A stretch of 64,000 nucleotides of DNA from Brachyspira sp. SAP_772 (GTDB lineage: Bacteria > Spirochaetota > Brachyspiria > Brachyspirales > Brachyspiraceae). Shown in pieces: positions 9,318 to 18,384 of the stretch. The first letter of the stretch is position 1; each line of letters starts with the position of its first letter. The position numbers and the translations under genes were made by a program. The notes under the pieces were generated by a model. The model worked only from the letters and a program-made list of their open reading frames with translations. It had not been told where the DNA came from and did not search any database. The stretch covers positions 1 to 64,000 of the forward strand of contig NZ_VYIX01000002.1 of NCBI RefSeq assembly GCF_009755885.1. Reading direction: 5' to 3'.

Positions 9318-9821
9318 ATGGAAAAAATAAATCTAGCAAAAGCTTCAAAAATCACTTCTCCAAATCCTGTTGCATTAGTATGCACTCAAAAACCTGACGG
9401 AAGCACTAATATTGCAACGGTATCATGGTATACTTATTTATCTTATAATCCCAATATGATAGCTTATGCAATGGCTAAAACTTCATATAGCGGTGAATTA
9501 GTTCGTTCAAATAAAAAAGTTATAATTACAATTCCAAGTGAAAATATTAAAGAAATTGTAATGGAGTGCGGTATGAAAAGCGGAAGAGATACTAATAAAA
9601 TAGAAGAATTTAAAATAAAAATGCAGGAACTTCCTACAAGCGAAATAAAAATTCCTATTCATAGTGCTGCTGCCATACAATGCAGTTTAAAAGAGTTTAT
9701 TGAAACAGGGGATCATTATTTATATATATGCAATGTTGAAGAAGTGTATGCAGATAGTAAAGAAAAAGCTGTATTTGCTTGGGAGAGTTATAGTAAAATA
9801 GCATCAGCTAAAGAAGCATAA
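9318..9821 (+). CDS. Flavin reductase-like (FMN-binding split barrel) protein
   Basis: The 167-residue protein matches the flavin reductase-like family, small dimeric split barrels that bind FMN and often reduce flavin with NAD(P)H. The N-terminal block KITSPNPVALVCTQKPDGSTNIATVSWYTYLSYNPNMIAYAM is characteristic, with the family's NPVAL, then N.A..SW, and a Y.P.M..Y strand. The SGELVRSNKKVIITIP and C..KSGRDTNKIEEF segments correspond to the conserved helix-turn region. An agagg ribosome-binding site lies upstream. It stands alone; electron donor and acceptor cannot be inferred. Confidence 0.88.
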   Translation: MEKINLAKASKITSPNPVALVCTQKPDGSTNIATVSWYTYLSYNPNMIAYAMAKTSYSGELVRSNKKVIITIPSENIKEIVMECGMKSGRDTNKIEEFKIKMQELPTSEIKIPIHSAAAIQCSLKEFIETGDHYLYICNVEEVYADSKEKAVFAWESYSKIASAKEA

Positions 9822-9949
9822 TCATTAGTTTATAAATTTGGGCTTTGTCTTATATTTCATTATTATAAGGCAAAGCCTTAAACAAATTGCTTGAAAAATT
9901 ATAAAAATATTTTAATATTTGAACTCTAAATTTTACTCAGGATAAATAA

Positions 9950-12145
9950 ATGATAAAAAAAGAAATAGAGCAATTATATGAATTAGGAAAAAATGCCTTT
10001 ATAGAAGAAAGATACAAAGAAGCTATTTACAACTTGCAAAAGATGATTGATATTTATAATAAGGATTTAGTTTTTTATTCTGATAATGAGTTTATTATTT
10101 ATAGTGATAATAATAATGATGAAACTAGCGATGAAGATATTAATAATATACATAATATTTTAATAAGTGCTTATTATCATATAGGTGCTTCTAAAGGCAA
10201 TTTAAAAGAGTACGAAGAGTCCATAAAATATTTTGATAAAACTATAGAGCTTAATGATAAACATTGCGATGCTTATTATGGCAGGGGAGTTTCTAAATAT
10301 AATATAGGTTTATGTAATGAGGCTATAGAGGATTTTAATAAAACTTTAGAATTAAATTCTGATTTTAAAGATGCTTATTTTGTTAGAGCTTTATCTTATG
10401 CTAAGATAGATAAACATAAAGAGGCTATTGATGATTTTAATACATTATTAACGAAGTATGATGAAATTAATTATATGTATTATTATTATAGAGGTTTGTC
10501 CAAATTTGATTTAAATTTATTTGAAGAAGCCATTGAAGATTTTACTATTGCTGCAGATTATTTGCCTGATGAAAGTTATATATATCATGATAGAGCTTTA
10601 GCTTATTCCAATTTGAATATGTTTGAAGAGGCTATAAATGATTATAATAAGGCTATAGAGCTTAATGAAACAGATATTGGTTCTTATTATAACAGAGCTT
10701 TAATGTACTCTGAATTAGAAGAATATAATAAAGCTATAGAAGATTATAATAAAGTTTTGGAATTAAATCCTGATGACAAAAGTGCCATTTATAATAAGGC
10801 TTTATGCAAACAGAATTTAGATTTATTTGAGGAAGCTATTGATTATTTTGATATATTTATAAAATTTAATCCTTCTTATGCTGATGCATATTATTATAGA
10901 GGAAATGCTAAGGCTAATTTAAAACTCTATGAAGAAGCTATTGAAGATTATAATAAAACTTTAGAATTAGATAATGGTTATATAGAGGCATATTATTGCA
11001 GAGGAAATGCTGAATCTGATTTAGAACTTTATGAAGAAGCTATTGAAGATTATAATAAAACTTTAGAATTAGATAATAGTTATACAGATGCATATTATTA
11101 TAGAGGAAATGCTGAATCTGATTTAGAACTTTATGAAGAAGCTATTGAAGATTATAATAAAGTTTTGGAATTAGATAATAGTTATACAGATGCATATTAT
11201 TATAGAGGAAATGCTAAAGCTGATTTAGAACTCTATGAAGAAGCTATTGAAGATTATAATAAAGTTTTAGAATTAGATAATGATTATCTAGAGGCTTATT
11301 ATGAAATAGCTATGGCAAAGATTAATTTGAATTTATATGATGAGGCAATGAAAGATTTTGATAAAGCTTTATATAATGCAAATTCAGATTCTGATAAGGC
11401 TTATTTATATAGTTTGAAAGGCACTTTAAATGAAATGTCACAACACTATGATGAAGCCATAAAGAATTATACTAAGGCGATAAAACTTGGATATGAATGT
11501 TATTATGGAAGAGCTATTGCCAAATATAATGCTGGGTTAATAAAAGAATCTATTAGTGATTATAACAAGGCTATAAAATTAGAAGCTGATAATTATAAAA
11601 TATATTATGATAAAGGTATTGCTGAACTTGATTTATCTTTGTATGAAGAGGCCATTAAAGATTTTGATAAGTATATAGAATTAAATCCTAATTATGATGA
11701 AGCCTATTATAATAGGGGTCTTGCTAATGAGGGATTGGACAATTATGAAGAAGCTTCTAAAGATTATGAAATGACTGTGAAATTAAATAAAGAACATGAA
11801 TATGCTTTTAATAATTTGGGAAGCTGTTATGTGAAATTAAAAGAATATGACAAGGCATTAGAAAATTTATATAAAGCATTAGAAATAAATTCTGAACTTG
11901 CCCTTCCTCCTAATAATATAGGAGAAGTGAAATCAAGATTGGCTTTAAAAGAAAAAAACAATATAGAAAATTATAATAAATTGAATAGTGAAGCATTAGA
12001 GTATTTTAATAAATCTTATGAAATAGCTTTAGAAAAGAATGATGGATATGAAATGAATGCGATTATGGATAATATGAAAGAATTAGCAGCTGAAAATATA
12101 GAGCCAGCAATAGAGTTCTTAAAAAATAATAATATAGATTATTAA
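9950..12145 (+). CDS. TPR-repeat protein with near-identical central units
   Basis: This 731-residue protein consists of about 17-19 TPR units of 34 residues (for example AYYYRGNAKADLELYEEAIE). No signal peptide or membrane segment is seen. Four central units (10886-11293) are nearly identical at DNA level with an exact 102-bp period. Short helical segments flank the array, and the final 60 residues are less regular. An agga ribosome-binding site precedes the ATG. It is only distantly similar to the two TPR paralogues at the left end of the window. It is a probable protein-binding scaffold with unknown partner. Confidence 0.9.
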   Translation: MIKKEIEQLYELGKNAFIEERYKEAIYNLQKMIDIYNKDLVFYSDNEFIIYSDNNNDETSDEDINNIHNILISAYYHIGASKGNLKEYEESIKYFDKTIELNDKHCDAYYGRGVSKYNIGLCNEAIEDFNKTLELNSDFKDAYFVRALSYAKIDKHKEAIDDFNTLLTKYDEINYMYYYYRGLSKFDLNLFEEAIEDFTIAADYLPDESYIYHDRALAYSNLNMFEEAINDYNKAIELNETDIGSYYNRALMYSELEEYNKAIEDYNKVLELNPDDKSAIYNKALCKQNLDLFEEAIDYFDIFIKFNPSYADAYYYRGNAKANLKLYEEAIEDYNKTLELDNGYIEAYYCRGNAESDLELYEEAIEDYNKTLELDNSYTDAYYYRGNAESDLELYEEAIEDYNKVLELDNSYTDAYYYRGNAKADLELYEEAIEDYNKVLELDNDYLEAYYEIAMAKINLNLYDEAMKDFDKALYNANSDSDKAYLYSLKGTLNEMSQHYDEAIKNYTKAIKLGYECYYGRAIAKYNAGLIKESISDYNKAIKLEADNYKIYYDKGIAELDLSLYEEAIKDFDKYIELNPNYDEAYYNRGLANEGLDNYEEASKDYEMTVKLNKEHEYAFNNLGSCYVKLKEYDKALENLYKALEINSELALPPNNIGEVKSRLALKEKNNIENYNKLNSEALEYFNKSYEIALEKNDGYEMNAIMDNMKELAAENIEPAIEFLKNNNIDY
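10886..11293 (+). repeat. Four tandem 102-bp coding repeats
   Basis: Units begin at 10886, 10988, 11090 and 11192 and differ at only a few bases. Each encodes one 34-residue TPR unit, so gain or loss of units would keep the reading frame. The high DNA identity suggests recent expansion. Confidence 0.9.
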
Positions 12146-12162
12146 AATATACCTAGAGTTTT

Positions 12163-12481
12163 TATTGTTAAAAGAACTGCATTTTTTTAGCTAAAAATAC
12201 AAGTATTATTTTATACTAATACATATTCCTAAGATATTAGCTATAGTATGTGCGTTTTTTGCAACTTTTTTGAGCGACAAAAAAGTTGATAAAAAATTAT
12301 TGTTTTAATATACACTGAAAATTTTTAACTTTTTTATTTTAGTTACTTGCAGGGCTTTGCCCCGCACCCCACTTCTTTTGGCGACCGAAGGAAGTGCCTG
12401 TGGGTATGGCCCAAAGAAGCAAAAAGCCTGAATTGTTTTAGCTTAAAATGTTGATATTATATTATAGTTTATACATATTCA
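12163..12481 (+). repeat. Family A repeat between convergent genes, overlapping a stop codon
   Basis: A right half (about 12163-12320) contains a perfect 10-bp stem, caactttttt (12262-12271) and aaaaaagttg (12279-12288), loop gagcgac. It is followed by a left half (about 12330-12481) with gggctttgcccc, one variable module (cgaccgaaggaagt) and aaagaagcaaaa. It covers the 333-bp gap between the TPR gene and the DUF285-DUF4132 gene, and its last bases supply the final codons and stop of the latter. Confidence 0.8.
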
Positions 12482-14923
12482 AAACATACAAGTTAATCCA
12501 AAATCACTTATTAAAAGTATAAGCCAAGTATATATGAATCTGCTGCTAGCATTATTAAACTTTATATTAATTCTTATTTTATAATTATTATTGGTGTCAG
12601 TATTAAGAGTTTTTGTTTTCATATAAAACCTTTGATTATTATGTAAATCTTTATAAGAATATCCATTAATTTCATAATAGCTTTTATATTCTGTATTCAT
12701 ATCATACTTTTGAGAAAATTCTCTTATTGAACCGACACTTACTTCTATATTTTGTAATTTTTTCAATGCTTCTTCTAAATTATTTATTTTTATATTTGTA
12801 AACTGCATTATCGGCTGTGATAATTCATAGTCCTCAAGCTGTTTTTTCCATTTTGATATAATACTCTCTTCCATTTCTATAGGGCTTGATAAACTTACAA
12901 AATAATTATCATTTATATTTACTGTATCATCATCGCAGTTGGTATAGCTTCCGTCGCCTGAATATCTAAATGTTGTTATAAAATTATTATTTTCATCAAA
13001 TAAATTCCAAACTAAATTAATAGCAAATATATTCATTATTGGATTATCAATAAATATTTCTTTAAAAAAATTAAAATCGTACTTTTTTCCTGCTAATAGA
13101 ATCTTTATTAAATTATTACTCTGATTTTTTATAATATTTGGAATTTCTTTTTTTATGTATTTAATTTCTTCTTTTATACTATTATCAAAATTTTTAGGTA
13201 TTTGTTTTAATGTTTTATTTTCTTTGATATCAAACAATTCTATAGTATAATTATTTTTTAAAATTATTTTATATTGATTATTATTTATTATTTTCTCTGC
13301 GTTTCTATCAAATCCGAAATTTTCTACAGCTTTTAATCCGAATTCATAAACACTCAAATTATTTTCTTTTGCCATCTTATCAATTATTATTTCTGTCATC
13401 TCTCTTATTTCAGATTTTTTACTTTTTCTAAATACATTATAAAGCATATTAACAGCATATTTACTGTTTTTATTAATAGAAAATGCAAGCAAACATAATT
13501 TTGAATCTTTTTCTTTTTTATAAATCTCTCTTAATGCCCCATCTCCTCCATATATTGCATACATAATGAGAGAAGTTTCTTTATTGGTACTTGTGTATAT
13601 TGTTTTAATTGCATTTATAAAAGACTTTTCATCAAGCAAATTTATAATATAATCTATTTGTTTTATTCTGTAGACTTCTCTTTTTAATTCTAAATATGAT
13701 AAGTAAATATATTTTATTATTCTTTTATCTATATTTTCTATTTCTATATCATCTATAAATTTTACTTTTTTATCATCTTTTTTATTATAGTTCTTATCTA
13801 TATAATCATAAACTTCTTCTATACTATTAAAACTTTCAATATAATTTGGTATTAATTCTTTTAATTCATTATAAAAATTATTTATTAAATATCTTTTAGG
13901 AAGATTGATTTTTTTATTTTTACGATTTTCTATAGTTTTGTATACTTCTTTGGCATTGTTTTTTATAAAATCATTTAAATTATTTTTTTCTTCTTTATCT
14001 AAAGTCAAAGCATATAAATAAGTTTTAAATTTAAAAGTTAATTCTAATGCAGAATCTTTATTAAAATTAGTCATATCTGAAATATTATCAATATACCAAT
14101 CATCTAAATTTTGATTGAATGCATAAGCTGATGAAAACATTTTAGCCATATCTTTTACTTTTGCAGTATCCCAATTATTAAGAGGCTGATTAAAACTTTT
14201 AGCTCCCTCAAACATGCTATTCATATTTGTTACATTGCTTACATCCCAATCATTCAAAGGCTGATTAAATTTTTCAGCAGAGAAAAACATACTAGCCATA
14301 TTTTTTACTTTAGAAACATTCCATTTGCTTATATCTTTATTGAAATTCCTACTATCAGTAAACATACCAGACATATTTTCTACATTAGAAGTATCCCATT
14401 TAAATAAAGGCTGATCAAATTTATAAGCAGATGAAAACATATTAATCATACTTTCTACATTACTTACATTCCAGTCATTTATATCTTGATTAAAACTTTC
14501 AGCCTCATGAAACATATTGTTCATATTTTTAACTTTGCTTACATTCCAATTATTAAGAGGCTGATTGAAACTTTTAGCATTCATAAACATACCATTCATA
14601 TTTGTTACATTGCTTACGTCCCAATCATTCAAAGGCTGATTAAATTTTTCAGCCAAGAAAAACATATTAGCCATATTTTTTACTTTAGAAACATTCCATT
14701 TACTAATATCTTTATTGAAATTTCTATTTAAAAAAAACATACCAGACATATCTTCTACATTAGAAGTATCCCAATTTTCTATACCATCATAATTATCTCT
14801 ATTAAAAACCTCAAATAAGCGTGACATATCAGTTATTAGGCTAGTATCAATATCGCCCAAATAAATACTTTCATCTGTTACTAAATCTTTTAATTCTTTT
14901 CTGCTTGTAGGTTTATATTTCAT
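12479..14923 (-). CDS. DUF285 (BspA-like repeat) protein fused to a DUF4132 domain
   Basis: The ATG at 14923 is chosen because a taggagt ribosome-binding site lies just upstream (14928-14934); an earlier in-frame start has none. About residues 5-270 are 25-residue DUF285 repeats of the form F.QPL..WDVSNVTNM..MF.GAKSFN, often annotated as BspA-like surface repeats. There is no signal peptide, so export is doubtful. The remaining ~540 residues resemble DUF4132 (the MolR/YehI type): note the segment FKEIFIDNPIMNIFAINLVWNLF, then FRYSGDGS and a tryptophan-rich W...LEDYELSQPI. The last few codons and the stop lie in family A repeat sequence, suggesting a slightly altered or truncated C-terminus. 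The function is unknown. DUF285 is confident and DUF4132 fairly so. Confidence 0.8.
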   Translation of the reverse strand: MKYKPTSRKELKDLVTDESIYLGDIDTSLITDMSRLFEVFNRDNYDGIENWDTSNVEDMSGMFFLNRNFNKDISKWNVSKVKNMANMFFLAEKFNQPLNDWDVSNVTNMNGMFMNAKSFNQPLNNWNVSKVKNMNNMFHEAESFNQDINDWNVSNVESMINMFSSAYKFDQPLFKWDTSNVENMSGMFTDSRNFNKDISKWNVSKVKNMASMFFSAEKFNQPLNDWDVSNVTNMNSMFEGAKSFNQPLNNWDTAKVKDMAKMFSSAYAFNQNLDDWYIDNISDMTNFNKDSALELTFKFKTYLYALTLDKEEKNNLNDFIKNNAKEVYKTIENRKNKKINLPKRYLINNFYNELKELIPNYIESFNSIEEVYDYIDKNYNKKDDKKVKFIDDIEIENIDKRIIKYIYLSYLELKREVYRIKQIDYIINLLDEKSFINAIKTIYTSTNKETSLIMYAIYGGDGALREIYKKEKDSKLCLLAFSINKNSKYAVNMLYNVFRKSKKSEIREMTEIIIDKMAKENNLSVYEFGLKAVENFGFDRNAEKIINNNQYKIILKNNYTIELFDIKENKTLKQIPKNFDNSIKEEIKYIKKEIPNIIKNQSNNLIKILLAGKKYDFNFFKEIFIDNPIMNIFAINLVWNLFDENNNFITTFRYSGDGSYTNCDDDTVNINDNYFVSLSSPIEMEESIISKWKKQLEDYELSQPIMQFTNIKINNLEEALKKLQNIEVSVGSIREFSQKYDMNTEYKSYYEINGYSYKDLHNNQRFYMKTKTLNTDTNNNYKIRINIKFNNASSRFIYTWLILLISDFGLTCMF

Positions 14924-15051
14924 ATTTACTCCTATAATATTAATAATTAAATATTCTTTTTGAAGTGTTGTTAATAAAGTCAATTATGTATTTGTATTGG
15001 GGCTAATTTACTTTATAATATACCTAAACAACTATATTTTGTCAAAAATAA

Positions 15052-15310
15052 TTTTTAAGTTTTTTGTTCTCGTGGACTAGCCCCCCTGCGAAGCGTGCCC
15101 TTACGGTACGCACCCATAGTTCTTTTGCCGATAGGCACCTACTCGGTATTGGTATAAAAGAAGCAAAAGAACTGCATTTTTTATTATAAATTTTATAATT
15201 TAATTGTACATTAAAATGCACTCCCCCGCACGACTAAGAAGTTATAATTAAAGCATAGCATTACTGTGCGGTAAGGTGGTACAGCTCGTACATATTCTAA
15301 AAAATATTGT
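15052..15310 (+). repeat. Family A left half with nested family B copy 2
   Basis: The sequence runs from aagttttttgttctcgtgg, gcgaagcgtgcccttacgg and ggtattggtataaaagaagc to aagaactgca, and is then interrupted by family B (15185-15291), after which a catattctaaaaaata tail resumes. It lies in the divergent gap 14924-15352 between the DUF4132 fusion and the nfeD-like gene. The remainder of that gap is AT-rich, with a tataat-like box near 15320 that could serve the plus-strand gene. Confidence 0.75.
15185..15291 (+). repeat. Family B repeat, copy 2
   Basis: This 107-bp copy has three substitutions relative to 1201-1307. Its C-rich block reads cccccgcacg and its partner tactgtgcgg, so ccgcac can pair with gtgcgg. 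No flanking target duplication is visible here, unlike copy 1. Confidence 0.8.
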
Positions 15311-15352
15311 TTTAATATATAATATAACAAATACATAAACGGACGAACAATT

Positions 15353-16675
15353 ATGAAAAAAGTTTTTTATATAGCTATTCTTTTTACTCTTATTTTCTCA
15401 AACGTGTATGCAAAAGATAAAGTGTATGTTATAAAAAAATTAGAGTTTCAGGAGGTAAATAGATGGTACGCCTCATATATAAAAAATGGATTAGAAGAGG
15501 CTAAAGAAAATGAAGCTTCTTTGATAATACTTGAGCTCGATACACCGGGCGGACTTCTGTCTTCTGCATTAGAAATAAAAAACGCATTGATAGAAAGCGA
15601 GATACCAGTGGCAGCATATATAAACAAAAATGCATTATCTGCGGGAGCTTTGATATCTTTAAGCTGCTCAGAAATTTATATGTCTGACGGAAGTATTATA
15701 GGGGCGGCTACTCCTGTATATCTTCAAGGTGGAGAGCCAAAGAAGGCAAGCGAAAAGGAAGTTAGTGCTATGCGTGCTGCTATGAGGGCTTCTGCTGAAC
15801 ACTCTAAAAAAAATGCAAAGGCTGCTGAGGCTATGGTTGATGAAACTATTGTATTAACTAAAAAAGATGACGGCATTGATTTGGACGATAAAACATTACT
15901 TACATTGAGTGCTGATGAGGCTGTTCAAATAAATATTGCAAATAGCAAAGCAAACTCTGTAGAAGAAATTCTAAAAATAAAAAATATTGATGATTATGAG
16001 ATAATAAATTTTGAAGAAGGACTGTATGATTTTATTTTAAGATTTTTAAGTAATCCTGCAGTGTTGAGCATATTAATATCTATTGCTATAGCTGGAATAT
16101 ATTTAGAGATAAAAACTCCGGGTTTTGGTATAGGCGGTGTAATTGCTATAGTATGTTTCTTTTTATTTTTTACGGCACAATTTTTTATTGGCGACAGCGG
16201 ATTTATTGCACCTGCTGTGTTTTTGCTTGGTATAGTTTTACTTGCTTTAGAGATTTTTGTTATACCGGGTTTTGGAGTTACAGGAATTGCAGGAATAATC
16301 GCCATATTTGCAAGCATATTTATGTCTTTTGGTATAGCCAATATATCTCAAGCTGTATTTGTAATTTTTGTTTCGCTTATTATAGACATTATACTTATAA
16401 TATTAATGGCAAGATTTATGACAAAATCTAAAGTATTTAAAAGTAAAATGTTCTTAGAAACAGATACATCAGGCTATCATTCAAGTGAGTCTTATGATGA
16501 TTTACTTGGGCTTGAGGGAATAGCTTATACACCTTTTAGACCATCAGGAAACATTTTAATTGATGATAAAAAATATGATGCTATTAGTGAAGGCGAGTTT
16601 ATACAAAAAGATGCTAAATTAAAAGTAATACTTGTAAATGGCAATAAGATAGTAGTAAAAGAGATAAAAGAATAA
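15353..16675 (+). CDS. NfeD-family membrane-bound ClpP-class serine protease
   Basis: This 440-residue protein has the full NfeD1b layout. A signal peptide (about 1-20) precedes a ClpP-like protease domain (21-225), in which LDTPGG and the nucleophile region ALSAGALI (serine 96) are visible together with the helix carrying KNAKAAEAMVDE that holds the catalytic lysine. Four to five transmembrane helices follow (about 230-360), and a small C-terminal OB-fold domain (365-440) with the LLGLEGIAYTPFRPSG motif ends the protein. NfeD proteases cleave hydrophobic stretches of membrane proteins and often work with stomatin/SPFH partners; none is adjacent. A 12-bp terminator stem follows the gene. Confidence 0.93.
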   Translation: MKKVFYIAILFTLIFSNVYAKDKVYVIKKLEFQEVNRWYASYIKNGLEEAKENEASLIILELDTPGGLLSSALEIKNALIESEIPVAAYINKNALSAGALISLSCSEIYMSDGSIIGAATPVYLQGGEPKKASEKEVSAMRAAMRASAEHSKKNAKAAEAMVDETIVLTKKDDGIDLDDKTLLTLSADEAVQINIANSKANSVEEILKIKNIDDYEIINFEEGLYDFILRFLSNPAVLSILISIAIAGIYLEIKTPGFGIGGVIAIVCFFLFFTAQFFIGDSGFIAPAVFLLGIVLLALEIFVIPGFGVTGIAGIIAIFASIFMSFGIANISQAVFVIFVSLIIDIILIILMARFMTKSKVFKSKMFLETDTSGYHSSESYDDLLGLEGIAYTPFRPSGNILIDDKKYDAISEGEFIQKDAKLKVILVNGNKIVVKEIKE

Positions 16676-16676
16676 A

Positions 16677-16708
16677 ACAATATGCAGATAGGTTTCTCTG
16701 CATATTGT
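16677..16708. terminator. Bidirectional terminator between convergent genes
   Basis: A perfect 12-bp inverted repeat (acaatatgcaga and tctgcatattgt, loop of 8) follows the protease gene, with a T-rich tail on the plus strand. It is placed to stop transcription from both sides. Confidence 0.8.
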
Positions 16709-16717
16709 AATTATATT

Positions 16718-16948
16718 TTAAGCTAAAGCACTAAAAGCTCTTACTGAAGCTATATCTATTCTAAGTTGAAGTATATATCTTTTACCATCTCTTCCCATAG
16801 CATAAGTATATCTGCTAGAAAGAGGAGACAAGTTTTGAGCCTGTTGATTAATATTAGTAGGTTTTACTTCTACTACATTAGGCTTAGTATTAATTGAAGT
16901 AGCACTCATTTGCATAGCATTGTTAGAAGATATACCGCTTATAGTCAT
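16718..16948 (-). CDS. Small protein with a SprA-like YTY.MGRDGKRY motif
   Basis: This 76-residue protein is preceded by a strong aaggagaaatt ribosome-binding site, which supports it as a real gene despite its size. The N-terminal half is polar, Asn/Thr/Gln rich and probably disordered. The C-terminal half, SSRYTYAMGRDGKRYILQLRI, resembles the YTY.tGPDGKRYAVGGEV segment of SprA-family proteins, but lacks the HEXXH-like upstream part of those proteins. I therefore describe a similarity only and assign no function. It has no signal peptide and no membrane segment. Confidence 0.7.
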   Translation of the reverse strand: MTISGISSNNAMQMSATSINTKPNVVEVKPTNINQQAQNLSPLSSRYTYAMGRDGKRYILQLRIDIASVRAFSALA

Positions 16949-17151
16949 ATAATTTCTCCTTAAATTAATTAACTATAATAATTAACGGCAATCTACAGAA
17001 AAGTTTAGTATTTTATTTAATTATTTTGTAAAATTTGTATTGAGTTTTATGCATTAAATATTTTTATATAAAATGAACAATTTATTTTGTTGTATATACT
17101 TCTATAGTTTTAAAGATTATTAATTGTTAAAGTTTGGTTTAATTTTAAATT

Positions 17152-17182
17152 AAAAAGCCATAGCACAAAAATATACTATGGC
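17152..17182 (-). terminator. Terminator downstream of the SDR gene
   Basis: The arms gccatag (17157-17163) and ctatggc (17176-17182) form a stem; on the minus strand it is followed by a run of five T (17156-17152) and further AT-rich sequence. Confidence 0.7.
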
Positions 17183-17193
17183 CTATAATATTA

Positions 17194-17913
17194 TCAGTCT
17201 ATTTGCTTTGTCTTCGCTATAACTAATTCTCTTACGCATATATCTTGAGGCATATTATAAGCGAATTCTATACAATTAACTATATCAGAAGCATTTAAAC
17301 CATTTCCTATGCTCTTTTTCCATTCAACATAATTAGCTTTTATAGTTTCATTTGTCGTATGTTCTAAAAGATTAGTTTCCACAACTCCGGGTGCCAATAC
17401 TATAACTCTTACATTTTTATCGGCTACTTCTTCTCTAATACTTTCGCTTATTGCATGCACAGCAAATTTGCTTCCGCAATATACTCCATGATTTTTAAAT
17501 GTCTTTCTTCCTGCTATTGAACTTATGTTTATGATGGTACCTTCATTTCTTTTTACCATATCTGGAAGTATTATATTTGTAGTTGTTAGTATTCCATTTA
17601 TATTAACATCTATCATCTTTTTCCATTCTTCATAGCTTTGTTTATCAATATTTCCAAGAAGCATTACTCCTGCACAATTTATAAGCAAATCAGTTTTTCC
17701 ATATTTATCTTCAGCCATTTTTATCGCCGCTCTTACTTCTTCTAAATTTGTAACATCTGCTTTTACACTTATTGAATCTTTTAAATTTAAACTCTCCATT
17801 ATTTCTTTACGTCTTGATATTAAAAGTGTAGGGTGTCCATTTTCTGAGAATCTTTTTGCTGTTTCCATTCCTATTCCAGAGCTTGCCCCCGTAATAACTA
17901 CTAATTTCTTCAT
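17194..17913 (-). CDS. Short-chain dehydrogenase/reductase (classical SDR)
   Basis: The 239-residue enzyme has the classical SDR signatures: the dinucleotide-binding TGASSGIG (residues 8-15), NCAG (79-82), the catalytic serine around 131-132, and YCGSK with Tyr145 and Lys149. The arginines after the second strand (SRR) suggest NADP(H). The closest familiar members are YdfG-type broad-specificity oxidoreductases acting on hydroxy acids or carbonyls, but the substrate cannot be predicted. An aaggag ribosome-binding site precedes the ATG. It is divergently paired with an HxlR regulator 123 bp away, which probably controls it. Confidence 0.92.
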   Translation of the reverse strand: MKKLVVITGASSGIGMETAKRFSENGHPTLLISRRKEIMESLNLKDSISVKADVTNLEEVRAAIKMAEDKYGKTDLLINCAGVMLLGNIDKQSYEEWKKMIDVNINGILTTTNIILPDMVKRNEGTIINISSIAGRKTFKNHGVYCGSKFAVHAISESIREEVADKNVRVIVLAPGVVETNLLEHTTNETIKANYVEWKKSIGNGLNASDIVNCIEFAYNMPQDICVRELVIAKTKQID

Positions 17914-17967
17914 AATAAAAAACTCCTTTATAAAAAATAATTATGCATTATAATATATTAATAAATT

Positions 17968-18005
17968 TGTTACACAAGAACGGAAATAATTGTTATTAAG
18001 TAACA
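17968..18005. promoter_or_regulatory. Divergent SDR/HxlR intergenic region with inverted repeat
   Basis: A 6-bp inverted repeat (tgttac at 17968-17973 and gtaaca at 18000-18005) lies in the region that must hold both promoters. It is a plausible operator for the HxlR regulator. The evidence is positional and weak. Confidence 0.3.
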
Positions 18006-18036
18006 TTTATTTCACTATCAGTTAATAGGAAACTAT

Positions 18037-18384
18037 ATGAAAAAAATAAAAGTAGCATCAGAAATAGGAGTTACGCTTTATATGATAGGAGGTAAATACA
18101 AACCTCTTATACTAAATTATCTTATAGAAAATAAAACAAAAAGATTTAATGAAATGCTTAGATACATGAAACCCATATCTCAAAGAACTCTAACTAATCA
18201 GCTTAGAGAATTAGAAGAAGATGGTCTTATAGAAAGAAAAGTGTATGCAGAAGTTCCTCCAAAAGTAGAATATATTATAACCAAAAAAGGTAAATCACTA
18301 TCAAAAATATTAGAAGCTATGTGTGAATGGGGCGAGAAAAATATTGATGAAAGGTTTGAAATTACCAACCCTCAATGTTTATAA
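18037..18384 (+). CDS. HxlR-family winged-helix transcriptional regulator
   Basis: This 115-residue protein has the HxlR fold throughout: GGKYKPLILNYL (the W/Y-sensing first helix), RFNEMLRYMKPISQRTLTNQLRELEEDGLI as the helix-turn-helix, and R.VYAEVPPKVEYIITKKGKSL as the wing. These regulators bind DNA as dimers and often respond to reactive electrophiles or redox state. No conserved N-terminal cysteine is present, so a thiol switch is not obvious. It is divergent from the SDR gene and probably controls it. Confidence 0.92.
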   Translation: MKKIKVASEIGVTLYMIGGKYKPLILNYLIENKTKRFNEMLRYMKPISQRTLTNQLRELEEDGLIERKVYAEVPPKVEYIITKKGKSLSKILEAMCEWGEKNIDERFEITNPQCL

